A stretch of 64,000 bases of DNA from a virus (IMGVR_UViG_3300042485_001470:1-64000), one strand, 5' to 3'; shown: positions 8,701 through 19,329, numbered from the stretch's first letter. The notes: generated by a model from the letters alone, not told the origin. Translations and numbers: made by a program.

Positions 8701-11700
8701 GAATTACACACCAAACTGCATCATTGAATGTTAGAGAATCATATAGATTATTAAGAGAAAACAAAGAATTAATTCAAAACGAAACAATTCAGTTTATCAA
8801 TGTAGCATATCCTCAATTAAAATATAACCAAGACAAATGTAAGAGAGATGTTGGTTATATAATTGATGCAATATCAACTGATTTATTATATGGTGGTATA
8901 GAAAGAAGTGTAACGGCTGGTAAATATTATTATGAATATCCATCGCAAGCTACAAAAACTCAAAAAGTAGAAACTTCTGGTGGTATAAGATACGCTAAAA
9001 TTATTTCTGACTTTATTGTTCAAAATATTGTTTTAGAAACTCCACGTATTATTACTAATGATGAAAAATTAATTAAAGTAGTAAGTGGTAGTAGCAATAT
9101 TACATCTTCATTTAGTGGTACTATTAATGAGCAAAATTCTATTAGTAGTTCATTTGCTATTATTGAAGGAATTATAAAAAGAGGAACAGCAGCAGTACCA
9201 TCCATATTAGCACAAAATAGTGATTTGAATTGGAGTGTTGGTCTTCCATTGAGCGTTACGGGTCAAACACAAATAACCAATTCATTTGTATCACCTACTG
9301 AAGTAGAAAAATTAGGAAATGGGTTTGATGTGGTAACATCTATACTTCAAAACAATGGAGCTGAGCCTGTATTAACATCATCGGTAGAAGGACAAATTAA
9401 AGTAACAAATAATGAACAAATAACAGGTTCATTATCAAACTCATATACATCATCAATATCAGCATCATTTGGATATGTTGTTGAAATTATAAGTGGTGGG
9501 TTATCAAAGTTAGACACAATCGTTTCTAATGCATCGGCAAGTATTAAAGTAACAACAACTCCTCAATGGACAAGTGGTGTGGTTGGTACAAATTCACAAA
9601 CAGCAAGCATTAGTTCTTCATTTGGAAGTATCATAAATGTAATTGTTAGTGGAACGGCAGCATTACCAACTTTAGTACAAAATACTAATACAAATAGAAA
9701 AGTAACTTCAACACCACAATTTATATCAGCATCTTATAGTGGTAGTTTGGAGGATATAGCATTTGTATCGCAATCTATTTCTAAAGTAACTCAAATAGTT
9801 GAAACCGGAAATGTAGACCTTTTTGCAAAAACAAATTATTCAGCAACTATTGCTGCTAGAGTTGGGGTGTATGAAATATTAAAACAAAACATTCCATTTA
9901 TACAAAACGAAACAATTGCATATCTAAGTTCGTCTTGGGCTGGATTCCAATATGATGAAGTTAAGTGTAAGAGAGATATTGGATTGATTGTTAGTGGAGC
10001 AGCTGAAGACCTTTTATTTGGTGCTAATTCCGCATCTATTGTAAACGGACAATTCTATTATGAGTTCCCATCATTAGCAACTATTGGAAATGATGGTGAC
10101 ACTGGTGGGCAATTAAATCAAACTTTAGATGGTATTAACTATGCTAGTAGATTAGCACAAAAAGTAATTACACAAGGTATAACGTTCAGTTTACCATCAA
10201 CAGAAGTATCCGCATCAAACGCTTTATTATTCAATAACAAAGAGTTTATACAAAATGAAACTATTGCATATCTATCTTCTTCTTGGAGTGGATTTGATTA
10301 TAACGAAACAACTTGTAAAAGAGATGTTGGTTATATTATTGATGCGGTAAGAACTGATTTGGTATATGGTGGAAATGAAAGAAGTAGACAAGCTGGTTTA
10401 TATTATTTCCTATATCCATCACAAGCTACTGGTTCACAATTATTGCAAACAACCGATGGTATCAAATATGCATCACAAATCTCACAAAAGATAATTAGTG
10501 GTTCTATATTCCAATCTGCTGATTCTGATAAATTGGAAGTAAGTAGATTGATGAGATTGAACAAAGGACTTATTGCTGATGAGGTTGTTGAGTATGTATC
10601 ATCTTCTTGGAGCCAGGTTTCATATAATGAAGCTAAGTGTAAGAGAGATGTTGGATATATTATTGACGCAGTAAGAACTGATTTAGTTTATGGTGGTAAT
10701 GAAAGAACATCTAATGCAGGTGAATTTTATTATCGATTCCCATCATCAGCAACCGTTGGAGGAGAACCATCGGCAACTCAGCAATTAGACCCAACTGTAA
10801 CTGGAGTTGAATATGCAAATCGTTTAGCACAAAATATAGTTCAAAATAAAGTATTAGTTAATCCATCTACGGAAGTATTAGCAGCGGCTCAATTAGTAAG
10901 AACCAATAGAACATTCTTACAACAAAACGTAATACAATTTATTTCTCAAAACTATCCTAATTTAGATTACATAGTTTCCAAATGCTTCAGAGATGTTGGA
11001 TTCATTACTGATGGGGCTGTAACTGATTTGGTATATGGTGGAAACGAAAGAAGTATAAACTCTGGAAGATTCTACTTTAAGTTTGCTAGTAAAGCAACTG
11101 GTGACCAATTAGTTGAAACTGTAGCTGGTATTAACTTTGCTAAAGATTTGGCTAAGTTAGTAGCAATTGGTGGAAAGGCTGTTGAAGATGGATATGATAA
11201 TGTTTCTAAAATAATAGCAAGCGGAAGTTCATCAGCTCCTACGTTGATAACAAATACTGAAAATGCAATTAGAAAAACAGTTGAGCAACAATTCACATCA
11301 AGTCAAAGTGTTCAATCATCTGATAGGCAATTAGTATCTGCATCATTTGCAAATGTAATTACTATAATTTCAAATGGTACTGGTTCTATACCAACAATTG
11401 TAGAAAGTTCTAATAGAGGTATATTAGTAACAAGTGGTTCATATCAAATAACATCATCAATAACTCCATCTACAATTGATATTAATAAAGTTGTAAGTGG
11501 ATTTGATATTGTAACTAATATAATTGAAAATGGTACGGGTTCATTACCTACATTGGTTAAGAATACTCAAAATAATATTAAGAGAACTGATTCAATTCAA
11601 TTCACTTCAACTGCATCAATTTCTAATACTATTATTTCAAGCTCTAATACGGCATTTGATAATGTATTATTAATTGTATCTGAAGGAACTGGTTCAACAC

Positions 11701-14700
11701 CACAATTGATTAAGAACACTACCAATTTAGTTAAGGTAACAAACTCTACACAATATATTGGACCGGCTGCAGTTTCTGCATCTAAAGTTAATAGTATTAC
11801 TGGAAGTTTTGATACTATTATAAGAATATTGGAAAATGGATTGGGTAGTTCTCCTGTAATTTTAAACAATAATAATGCAAATATAAAAGTTACGGGTACT
11901 ACTAACTATGTATCATCATCATACAATGGTACACAAACACAAGCATCATTTATATCAGCATCTATTTCGATAGTTACTAATATAATTGCAAATGGAAGTG
12001 GCAGTTTACCAACTATAACTCTCTATACATCATCATTATCATCATCCGCTGTTTTAGATGCGTATAACATATTAAAGAATCATATACCATTTATTCAGGA
12101 TGAAACTATTGCTTACTTAAGTTCTTCTTGGAGTACGGCATCTTATGATGAACAAAAATGTAGACGTGATGTTGGATTGATTATAAGCGGTGCAGCTGAA
12201 GACCTTTTATGGAATTCTAATTCATCATCAATAGTGAATGGTAAGTTCTACTATGAGTATCCATCACAAGCACAGGGTGCACAATTGAATCAAACATTAG
12301 ATGGTGTAATTTACGCAAGTAGATTGGCACAAAAAATAGTATTGAATACACAATTTGCTTTACCAACATCTCAATCCAATTTGGCTTATGATTTGTTAGT
12401 ACAAAACAAGCAACTTATTCAAAATGAAACTATTGCTTACATTAGTTCTTCTTGGAGTACACATCAATATAATGAGATAACTTGTAAAAGAGATGTAGGA
12501 TATATTTTAGATGCGGTGGCAACTGATATTAAGTGGGGTGGTAACGAAAGAAGTGTAAAAGCTGGGCAATTCTACTACCTATACCCATCTGCAGCAACTG
12601 GTTCTCAAATAGAAGAAACTGTAACTGGTATAACTTACGCAAAGAATCTATCTGATAGAATCCTAAGACGATTAATATTACAATCAGTTTCTCAAAATAA
12701 ATTACAAGCTAAGCAACTTATTTTCAATAACAAAGAATTTATACAAAACGAAGTTATTGAGTATGTATCAGCTAGTTGGAACGGATTCCTATACAATGAA
12801 GATACTTGTAAGAGAGATGTAGGATTCATTTTAGATGCAGTGGTAACTGATGTGGTCTATGGTGGAAATGAGAGAGCCTTAGAAGCTGGAAGATATTATT
12901 ACCTATATCCATCTGAAGCAACTACAACTCAATTAGGTCCAACCCTGAGCGGTATTAGACATGCAAAGGGAATGGTTGAAGAAGTATTGAATAATTCAGT
13001 ATTTGTAACCGCATCTAATTCAGCACAAACGGCTTACAATTTATTATTAGACAACAAACAATTAATACAAAACGAAACAATCGCATTTGTAAGTTCTTCT
13101 TGGAGTATGTTCAATTACAACGAAGCAAGTTGTAGTAGAGATACTGGATACATTGTAGATGCAGTAGCAACTGATATTCTTTATGGTGGAAACGAAAGAG
13201 TAAGAGAAGCGGGTGAGTATTATTACTTATATCCATCGTTGGCAACGGTTGATGGTGATGGAGATGCGGCTGGGCAATTAGGACAAACTTTAGATGGTGT
13301 AAACTACGCTAAAGGAATTTCTAAAAAGATAGTATCAAACATCTTATTACAATCAGCAAGTATTTCTGAATTAACTGGTTGGAGTTTATTAAGACAAAAT
13401 AAACCATTAATTCAAAAAGAAACTATTGCTTATTTAAGTTCATCTTGGACTGGAGTTGATGGTTTCTATTATAACGAAGCAAGTTGTAGTAGAGATGTTG
13501 CTTACATCATTGATAATGTAGCAACTGATTTATTATATGGTGGAAACGAAAGAAGTTCTAAAGCTGGAGAATACTATTTCTTATATCCTTCAAAAGCAAC
13601 GGTTGGTGGAGTACCATCGATTAATGCACAATTGGAACAAACTGTACAAGGTATTAGATTTGCAGCAGGAACTGCACAAAATGTGTTATCAAATACATTA
13701 TTAGAACAACCTACGCAATTCGTATCATCTTCAGTAAGTTTATTGAGAAGTAATAGAGGATTTATCCAAAATGAAACTATACAATATATAGATGCATTCT
13801 TCCCTAGCTTAGTTTACAATAGAGAAAAATGTAGAAGGGATGTTGGATACATTATTGATAACGTATCTACTGATTTATGGTATGGTGGAAATGAGAGAAG
13901 TATTATAGCTGGTGATTACTATTATCGTTACCCATCTTTAGCAACTAAGCAAGAGCAAGTAAGAGAAACTGTAGCTGGTGTTGAATACGCAAAAGCAGTA
14001 TCAAAAGCAATTGTACAAAATGTATTATTACAAACTCCATCTTTGGTTTCAAATACTGATGGTAATATTAAAGTAGGTAATGTAGCACAAATAACATCAT
14101 CGTTATCAGCTACAAATACTCAAATATCAAATATTAGTTCATCTTTCTCAACCGTAACAAAAATTATTGAAGGTGGTTTGGGTGTGTTACCAACTATTGT
14201 TTCTAATAACGAAGGTTTAATAAAAGTAACAAACGAAACACAAATAACATCATCAATATCAGCATCATCTGCTGAAGTTGGTGTTGTAACAGCATCATTT
14301 GGATTGATTAGAGATATAATCTATTGGGGTTCTGCTTCATTACCGGATTCATTAGCTAATAACTTCCAATATGGATTTAATAATAGTGTACCAACATTAT
14401 TGCGTATTTCTTCATTCACTCAAACATTAGGAAGTGGTGAATATAATGCACAAACTTCAAGCGTAAGTTCTTCATTTGGTAATGTGATTAATGTTATCAA
14501 CAACGGAACGGCTTCATTACCAACATTAGAAGCTAATACATCGGCAAGTGTAAGTGTAAGTGGTATTACTACATTCAAATCAACAACATCTGGTTCTGAA
14601 TATCAAAAAAGTAGAATTGGAAACTTATTTGGTGTTGTTATGAATATAGTTGAGAGTGGTAAAAGTTCTATACCTGTATTATTATCAAATACATCAGCTA

Positions 14701-17700
14701 GTATTAAAGTAACAAATACTCCACAAATTATTAGTGGTAGTGGTAGTGATAGATTGCAAGCAAGATTAGTATCATCATCATTTGGTATTGTAATAGATTC
14801 ATTATTAAATAATGGTACTAGCTCAATTGCTTATGTTGGACCAACTGGAATTAATACAAATGCAAAAATAACATCTGCATATAATTTGTTATTAAATAAC
14901 CAACAAATGATTATAGATGAAACTATAACTTATATGAGTTCGTCTTGGAGTGGATTTAATTACACTCAATCATTATGTGAAAGAGATTTAGGATTGATTA
15001 TTAGTGGAGCAGCATTTGATTTATTGTGGGGTGGTAATTCGGCATCATTAGTAAATGGTAAATATTACTTTGAATCAGCATCACAAGCTACTGGTTCACA
15101 ATTAGACCAAACAATTACAGCAATTAGATATGCTGGTGGAATTATTGAAAAGGTTGTTAGAAATACACCATTGGTACATATTTCAGCATCATTACAAACA
15201 TCAGCATCTTATACATCATTAATTAAGAACAAAGGATTCATACAATCTGAATCAATTGCTTATGTGAGTTCTTCTTGGGAAGGATTTATGTATGATGAAA
15301 TTAAATGTGCTAGAGATATTGGTTATATTGTAGATGCGGTAGCAACCGATTTACTATATGGTGGAAATGAGAGAAGTATTGTAGCTGGAAGATATTATTA
15401 TGACTTCCCATCACAAGCTACTTCAACTCAATTAGAACCTACATTGACTGGTGTAAGATACGCTAAAGGAACGGCAATGAATGTTGTTGTTAATAAACAA
15501 TTCTTCTCACCAAACTCAAATAACCAAACTGCTTATAACTTAATCAAAGATAATAAGGAGTTCATTCAGGAAGAAACTGTAGCATTTGTAAACGCTAAAT
15601 ACCCTGAATTGGATTACATCGAATCTAAGTGTAGGAGAGATGTAGGATTTATTGTAGATGCGGTAGCAACTGACCTTCTTTATGGTGGAAATGAAAGAAG
15701 TAACAAAGCTGGTGAGTTCTATTACTTATATCCATCTTTAGCAACTGAAAATGAGCAAGTAGTTGAAACAACAACTGCGGTTGATTATGCTAGAAGATTA
15801 ACACAAAATATTATTAATAGTGTAGTAATACCTACACCACAAATAATATCTAATACTCAAAATAGTATTAAGGTAACAAATACACCTCAATATTTGAGTT
15901 CATCATTTAGTGGTAGTGTATATGAAGCATCATTGGTATCAGCATCAATTTCAATTGTAACAAATATTGTAGCAAATGGTATTGGTGTAGCAGGAAGTCC
16001 TGTAAATTATACAACACCATCAACTGCATCAAACGTTTGGTACGCTTACAACTTATTAAAAGAGAATATCGGATTCATCCAAAACGAAACTATTGCATAC
16101 ATTAGTTCTTCTTGGAGTACGGCATCTTATGATGAGGCTAAATGTAAGAGAGATGTTGGTTTAATTATTAGTGGTGCGGCTGAAGATATGTTATTTGGTG
16201 TAGATTCTGCATCGATTGTAAATGGTAAGTTCTATTTCGAATCAGCATCACAAGCAACTGGTGACCAATTAAATTATACATTGGATGGATTGTTTTACGC
16301 AAGTAGATTAGCACAAAAAGTGGTTAGAAACGTAGAATTTGTGACAGCATCTTTATTAGTATCTGCATCTTACGCATTGATGAGAAATAATAAATTATTT
16401 ATCCAATCGGAATCCGTAGAATATGTTGATTCTTCTTGGGTTGGATTGGATTATAATAAAGAAAAGTGTAGAAGGGATGTTGGTCATTTAATTGATGCAG
16501 TTTCAACTGACCTTTTATATGGTGGAAACGAAAGAAGTGCGATAGCTGGGGAATACTATTTCAAATACCCATCAGAAGCTACAACGGGTTCTCAATTAGA
16601 CCCAACGGTAGATGCTATTGATTACGCAAGTGGTTTAGCAACTAAAGTAATTCAAAGTTTAACATTTGTAACCGCTTCTCAAATAGTATCGGCATCGGTT
16701 GGATTGTTGAGAGGAAATAGAAACTTCATACAGGAAGAAACAATGGCATACTTAACTGCTAGTTGGAGTACTTTTGATTATGATAAAGTAAAATGTAGAA
16801 GGGATGTTGGATACATCATTGATGGTGTAGCAACTGATTTACTATATGGTGGAAACGAAAGAAGTGTAATGAGTGGTGAGTTCTATTATAGATACCCATC
16901 AAAGGCAATACTATTGGGTGATGGTGATGGAGCTGGACAATTAAAACAAACTGTTGATGGTATAAACTACGCAAGTAGAGTAGCACAAAAAGTTGTTAAG
17001 AATATTGAATTCATAACCGCATCATTACAAGCTTCAGCATCATTTGATTTATTGAGAAAAAATAAATCATTTATAGCAGCGGAAACAATAGCTTATGTAT
17101 CTTCATCTTGGAGTACTGTTTATTATAATCAAGCTTCTTGTTCTCGTGATGTTGGATACCTAATAGATGCAGCAGCAACTGATGTACTTTATGGTGGTAA
17201 AGAAAGAAGCGTAATAGCAGGAAACTTCTATTATCTATTCCCATCTAAAGCAACAAATGCTGGAGTACCTTCTGAACAAAATCAATTAGACCCTACAATT
17301 ACTGGTGTACGATATGCTGGAAGATTGGCAACTAAAGTTGTAGTAAATCCAAAATTTGTAGAAGCTTCTGGTTCTGCAATTGGTGGTAGTAAGTTACTAC
17401 AATTAAATAAATCTTTAATTCAAAAAGAAACTATAACATTCTTAAGTTCTTCTTGGAGTACTTTACAATACAACGAAGCAAGTTGTTCTCGTGACGTAGG
17501 ATTTATTATAGATGCGGTTAGAACTGACTTAGTTTATGGTGGTAATGAAAGAAGTATTGAAGCAGGTTCATACTACTACAAAATTCCTTCGGTAGCAATT
17601 AAAGAATCTTATACTGATAACGGTGGTGTTGGACAGAAAAAACAAACTGTTGATGGTGTAAACTACGCAGGAGGTATATCTGAAAAGATTGTAGCACAAA

Positions 17701-18341
17701 AACAATTGTTAAGACCTGGTACCAAACGAATTGAAGCTACTAATAGATTAAGAGGAGCTAAAGAGGAATTAAAACAAAGAGCAATTGGATACACAAACGG
17801 AGCATTCCCTTACTTAGTTTATAACGAAGCAAGTTGTTCTCGTGATACCGGATTAATTGTGGATGCTTGTTGTACTGATTTATTCTATGGTGGAAACGAA
17901 AGAGCAATCGCAGCAGCATCATCATATTATACAGGACAATACGGAAATGCAGATGAGGTAATATTTAAACAAAGACTAGAAACTCTTGAAACTAATAGAT
18001 ATTTAAGAACTAGAGCAGAGTTTATAGCAGCTGGAGCACCTGTTGAATCATTTGGTTCTCTAATTGTGGCAACTGGTATTGACTACTCTTATAATGGTAG
18101 TGGTGTGACATTTAAAGCACTTCCTCCAAATCAGGGTGGTAGTGGTGTTGCTAATCCAGCATTTGAAATTACCGAATTGGGTGGTGGTAGAATCTTCTTT
18201 ACCTCTGGTAACCAAGATGGTGACTTTAGAATTGGTACTGGTTTAAGTATTAATCAGGCAACTGGTACTCTTGTGGGTAGAACATTTAGTAAATCTCTAT
18301 TCTCATTAGTAACTCCGTTCTCATTGGCACTACAAATATAA
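5787..18341 (+). CDS. Giant virion protein (4184 aa): beta-helix head plus 22 repeated modules
   Basis: This is the largest gene of the window. Residues 1-75 are a fibre-type leader with SGSLFVS repeats. Residues ~85-400 look like a pectin-lyase-like right-handed beta-helix: YVSSTDGDDTNDGRT, PLRTIKRAA, GTYLEDNPVILPSNTTIWGAG and SGSGGNIDARN are typical of that fold in marine phages. Residues ~625-730 form a cupredoxin-like domain with lost copper ligands (Tyr666, Ala714, Thr717; Met720 kept). From about residue 750 on, 22 copies of a ~100-residue module follow (FIQNETIAYLSSSW, a C-x-R-D Cys, DAVATDLLYGGNERS, FYYLYPS-x-AT), separated by stretches of IIxxGTxxLPTLVxNT repeats. A 125-residue non-repetitive C-terminus ends the protein. 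It starts inside a TAATG overlap with the small gene upstream. It is probably an extended tail or baseplate adhesin. No catalytic residues could be assigned to the beta-helix. Confidence 0.85.
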   Translation: MARLIPRKQIEEQQNISSSFSVGQDLTVGRDVVISGSLFVSQSFFMGNDTGSRNELTGSVFLTGSLTIDGDLFVGAPDTVLSIKASGSLISDDTQRYAGILAKDFGANLPTLYVSSTDGDDTNDGRTIQYPLRTIKRAAQLASPGYDGRYGFDTGSVSNGYVIKVQAGTYLEDNPVILPSNTTIWGAGLRITKINAKNPTEDLFHVNSGCYIAEVTMGGLRLFPDQINPEKGFAVAFQPGAFITTSPYTQNCSQISNQENSFTELYEEIPPGGGGLYVNGDVIHPDSPLASMVLDAYTQISPNGVGCLVNGRGFIQLVSFFTNFSYYAIRVNNGGHATLNNSNISFGLYGMYASGSRFISGSGGNIDARNRVRGSWSVVVDVLNRGLSALPEITTLNTAEGIRATSLSQYPQLYLSGSEISLTPTTQNIEEVQSDFKLVSAIVENGTSDFPTLLARSSNKGYGFESPYNILGAEQITSSIASASAEILTDISESFGAILSIFANGTGSFNFVSNTKNAIKATQLEPTAIGMSVSNSITASVSSSFETVISIISSGLTAVPKVTSSNEAAIKVSGVEQFTTGLSSSLQTTNSVSASFSIIYNILDKGTGSVILPIPQNHQKNYTITNNNSSSYQWQGVGSNPTITLYRGETYKFYVSASSVFGGINYPFFIRTKPVSGISEQFDYDKGVVNNGDSVGNITFTVPYDAPNELYYVAQNTDNMAGKFHIINNSATPFDLISNTLTYPQTISGSTESTSNIDKLNAYELLIGNKSFIEEETIQFVSSSWSDFEYVESTCRRDIGFLIDAVANDLIYGGNNNSITAGRFYYEYPSTATTTQKDPTKTAVKYAAGMVQKILKGVTFVEPNNERDAVATAIQANREFIQTETITFLSSSWSNFYYNEAKCKRDVGYILDAVATDARYGGNERSVQAGQFYYLYPSLAVVDGDGDSEGQLGQTLDGVRFAAGNTNNIVAGITHQTASLNVRESYRLLRENKELIQNETIQFINVAYPQLKYNQDKCKRDVGYIIDAISTDLLYGGIERSVTAGKYYYEYPSQATKTQKVETSGGIRYAKIISDFIVQNIVLETPRIITNDEKLIKVVSGSSNITSSFSGTINEQNSISSSFAIIEGIIKRGTAAVPSILAQNSDLNWSVGLPLSVTGQTQITNSFVSPTEVEKLGNGFDVVTSILQNNGAEPVLTSSVEGQIKVTNNEQITGSLSNSYTSSISASFGYVVEIISGGLSKLDTIVSNASASIKVTTTPQWTSGVVGTNSQTASISSSFGSIINVIVSGTAALPTLVQNTNTNRKVTSTPQFISASYSGSLEDIAFVSQSISKVTQIVETGNVDLFAKTNYSATIAARVGVYEILKQNIPFIQNETIAYLSSSWAGFQYDEVKCKRDIGLIVSGAAEDLLFGANSASIVNGQFYYEFPSLATIGNDGDTGGQLNQTLDGINYASRLAQKVITQGITFSLPSTEVSASNALLFNNKEFIQNETIAYLSSSWSGFDYNETTCKRDVGYIIDAVRTDLVYGGNERSRQAGLYYFLYPSQATGSQLLQTTDGIKYASQISQKIISGSIFQSADSDKLEVSRLMRLNKGLIADEVVEYVSSSWSQVSYNEAKCKRDVGYIIDAVRTDLVYGGNERTSNAGEFYYRFPSSATVGGEPSATQQLDPTVTGVEYANRLAQNIVQNKVLVNPSTEVLAAAQLVRTNRTFLQQNVIQFISQNYPNLDYIVSKCFRDVGFITDGAVTDLVYGGNERSINSGRFYFKFASKATGDQLVETVAGINFAKDLAKLVAIGGKAVEDGYDNVSKIIASGSSSAPTLITNTENAIRKTVEQQFTSSQSVQSSDRQLVSASFANVITIISNGTGSIPTIVESSNRGILVTSGSYQITSSITPSTIDINKVVSGFDIVTNIIENGTGSLPTLVKNTQNNIKRTDSIQFTSTASISNTIISSSNTAFDNVLLIVSEGTGSTPQLIKNTTNLVKVTNSTQYIGPAAVSASKVNSITGSFDTIIRILENGLGSSPVILNNNNANIKVTGTTNYVSSSYNGTQTQASFISASISIVTNIIANGSGSLPTITLYTSSLSSSAVLDAYNILKNHIPFIQDETIAYLSSSWSTASYDEQKCRRDVGLIISGAAEDLLWNSNSSSIVNGKFYYEYPSQAQGAQLNQTLDGVIYASRLAQKIVLNTQFALPTSQSNLAYDLLVQNKQLIQNETIAYISSSWSTHQYNEITCKRDVGYILDAVATDIKWGGNERSVKAGQFYYLYPSAATGSQIEETVTGITYAKNLSDRILRRLILQSVSQNKLQAKQLIFNNKEFIQNEVIEYVSASWNGFLYNEDTCKRDVGFILDAVVTDVVYGGNERALEAGRYYYLYPSEATTTQLGPTLSGIRHAKGMVEEVLNNSVFVTASNSAQTAYNLLLDNKQLIQNETIAFVSSSWSMFNYNEASCSRDTGYIVDAVATDILYGGNERVREAGEYYYLYPSLATVDGDGDAAGQLGQTLDGVNYAKGISKKIVSNILLQSASISELTGWSLLRQNKPLIQKETIAYLSSSWTGVDGFYYNEASCSRDVAYIIDNVATDLLYGGNERSSKAGEYYFLYPSKATVGGVPSINAQLEQTVQGIRFAAGTAQNVLSNTLLEQPTQFVSSSVSLLRSNRGFIQNETIQYIDAFFPSLVYNREKCRRDVGYIIDNVSTDLWYGGNERSIIAGDYYYRYPSLATKQEQVRETVAGVEYAKAVSKAIVQNVLLQTPSLVSNTDGNIKVGNVAQITSSLSATNTQISNISSSFSTVTKIIEGGLGVLPTIVSNNEGLIKVTNETQITSSISASSAEVGVVTASFGLIRDIIYWGSASLPDSLANNFQYGFNNSVPTLLRISSFTQTLGSGEYNAQTSSVSSSFGNVINVINNGTASLPTLEANTSASVSVSGITTFKSTTSGSEYQKSRIGNLFGVVMNIVESGKSSIPVLLSNTSASIKVTNTPQIISGSGSDRLQARLVSSSFGIVIDSLLNNGTSSIAYVGPTGINTNAKITSAYNLLLNNQQMIIDETITYMSSSWSGFNYTQSLCERDLGLIISGAAFDLLWGGNSASLVNGKYYFESASQATGSQLDQTITAIRYAGGIIEKVVRNTPLVHISASLQTSASYTSLIKNKGFIQSESIAYVSSSWEGFMYDEIKCARDIGYIVDAVATDLLYGGNERSIVAGRYYYDFPSQATSTQLEPTLTGVRYAKGTAMNVVVNKQFFSPNSNNQTAYNLIKDNKEFIQEETVAFVNAKYPELDYIESKCRRDVGFIVDAVATDLLYGGNERSNKAGEFYYLYPSLATENEQVVETTTAVDYARRLTQNIINSVVIPTPQIISNTQNSIKVTNTPQYLSSSFSGSVYEASLVSASISIVTNIVANGIGVAGSPVNYTTPSTASNVWYAYNLLKENIGFIQNETIAYISSSWSTASYDEAKCKRDVGLIISGAAEDMLFGVDSASIVNGKFYFESASQATGDQLNYTLDGLFYASRLAQKVVRNVEFVTASLLVSASYALMRNNKLFIQSESVEYVDSSWVGLDYNKEKCRRDVGHLIDAVSTDLLYGGNERSAIAGEYYFKYPSEATTGSQLDPTVDAIDYASGLATKVIQSLTFVTASQIVSASVGLLRGNRNFIQEETMAYLTASWSTFDYDKVKCRRDVGYIIDGVATDLLYGGNERSVMSGEFYYRYPSKAILLGDGDGAGQLKQTVDGINYASRVAQKVVKNIEFITASLQASASFDLLRKNKSFIAAETIAYVSSSWSTVYYNQASCSRDVGYLIDAAATDVLYGGKERSVIAGNFYYLFPSKATNAGVPSEQNQLDPTITGVRYAGRLATKVVVNPKFVEASGSAIGGSKLLQLNKSLIQKETITFLSSSWSTLQYNEASCSRDVGFIIDAVRTDLVYGGNERSIEAGSYYYKIPSVAIKESYTDNGGVGQKKQTVDGVNYAGGISEKIVAQKQLLRPGTKRIEATNRLRGAKEELKQRAIGYTNGAFPYLVYNEASCSRDTGLIVDACCTDLFYGGNERAIAAASSYYTGQYGNADEVIFKQRLETLETNRYLRTRAEFIAAGAPVESFGSLIVATGIDYSYNGSGVTFKALPPNQGGSGVANPAFEITELGGGRIFFTSGNQDGDFRIGTGLSINQATGTLVGRTFSKSLFSLVTPFSLALQI
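8041..17960 (+). repeat. Array of 22 C-x-R-D / YGGNERS protein modules
   Basis: Inside the 4184-residue gene, 22 modules share NKxFIQNETIAYLSSSWSxF, then a C-x-R-D-V-G-Y-I motif, DLLYGGNERS, an aromatic FYYLYPS and a Q-L-x-x-T-x-x-G-I-x-Y-A helix. They occur in groups of 3, 4, 6, 3 and 6. The first module of groups two to five is a distinct variant with GLIISGAAEDLL and SIVNG. Each module has one Cys at the same place (the last has extra Cys). Confidence 0.85.
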
Positions 18342-18367
18342 AAAAAGAAAATAAAAGATAAAATAAA

Positions 18368-19291
18368 ATGGCAGAAGTTTTTGTACCACTAAATCGATTC
18401 CAGTCAGTTGTAACAAATCTGACTGGTGAAGAAGATGAAATATATATAACACCTTTAGGTGTATCATCAATTGTGCTATCAGCTCAAATTACAAATAATA
18501 GTTTGGTTACACAACCTGTAACTATTTTTGTAACATCAAATAGAGAATTACCTGTACCATCATTTGAAGGTCTTTATATTGGTTCTTCTTTTTATACTGG
18601 TTCTACATCTTTAGAAAATTTTAGTGGAAGTTTTGATAGCGCATCTGCACTTCTTACTTTGAATAGACAATTTATTCGTAAAGAAGTGGCAGCATACACA
18701 TCATTTCAAAATAATTTGCAAGAAACTCCATTTACTTTTGTATCTTCTCGTTTTGAAGATTATGCATTAGGAGCAACTGATGCAGTTGCATACGATATAG
18801 CAAATTCAAAAACAATTAGAACGGATAAAGAGGCTAAAAATTATTTTTCAAAAAATGGTGTTAATACTATTAAAACTTTTTACGATGAAGAATATTCATC
18901 ATCTTTATTTGCTTTAGATTATATCGGAAAATTAGCAGGACAAATTATAAAAAATCAATCAGTAACAGGTTCATCTGAAATTGGTAGATTATATCAAACA
19001 GCAGTAACTCAATCATTTAATTCAACGCTTGCTATAAGCGGTTCTGCATGGAGTGGTTCTAATTTTGTTATAACGGAATTATTGGGTGTTATAAGAGATA
19101 CAATAGAAAATCCTAATTTGGTAGCACAACCACCCATAAAATTGGTAACAAATGTAACTATACCATCTGCTGACTCACTTTCACCTGTTGTAAGTGGTAA
19201 ATTGGTGTTAGAAGAAGGATATGGATTCATTGTATCGGGTTCAACTGACTTAAGTGTGATTCTTTCTTTACTTGAAAGTGCAAATGAATAA
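18368..19291 (+). CDS. Virion protein with one diverged copy of the giant-protein module
   Basis: The protein has 307 residues. The N-terminus (MAEVFVPLNRFQSVVTNLT, then IYITPLGVSSIVLSAQITNN) looks like a compact beta domain. Residues ~95-165 keep the skeleton of the repeated module of the preceding gene (LLTLNRQFIRKEVAAY, then AVAYDI, then a KEAKNYF helix) but have lost the Cys and the YGGNERS loop. The end has IPSADSLSPVVSGKLVLEEG and a closing beta hairpin with an ILSLLES terminus, known to me as a recurrent ending in marine phage virion proteins. It lies 26 nt after the giant gene, in A-rich sequence, so it probably works with it, for instance as a cap or connector. Function is not known. 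Confidence 0.75.
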   Translation: MAEVFVPLNRFQSVVTNLTGEEDEIYITPLGVSSIVLSAQITNNSLVTQPVTIFVTSNRELPVPSFEGLYIGSSFYTGSTSLENFSGSFDSASALLTLNRQFIRKEVAAYTSFQNNLQETPFTFVSSRFEDYALGATDAVAYDIANSKTIRTDKEAKNYFSKNGVNTIKTFYDEEYSSSLFALDYIGKLAGQIIKNQSVTGSSEIGRLYQTAVTQSFNSTLAISGSAWSGSNFVITELLGVIRDTIENPNLVAQPPIKLVTNVTIPSADSLSPVVSGKLVLEEGYGFIVSGSTDLSVILSLLESANE

Positions 19292-19309
19292 CGATATTAT
19301 CATTGGGTA

Positions 19310-19318
19310 ATATTTATA
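19310..19318 (+). promoter_or_regulatory. Candidate late promoter ATATTTATA (distal copy)
   Basis: First of two exact copies in the 67-nt gap before the 3759-residue fibre gene. The copies are 20 nt apart start to start. Confidence 0.45.
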
Positions 19319-19329
19319 AGGGATTCATT

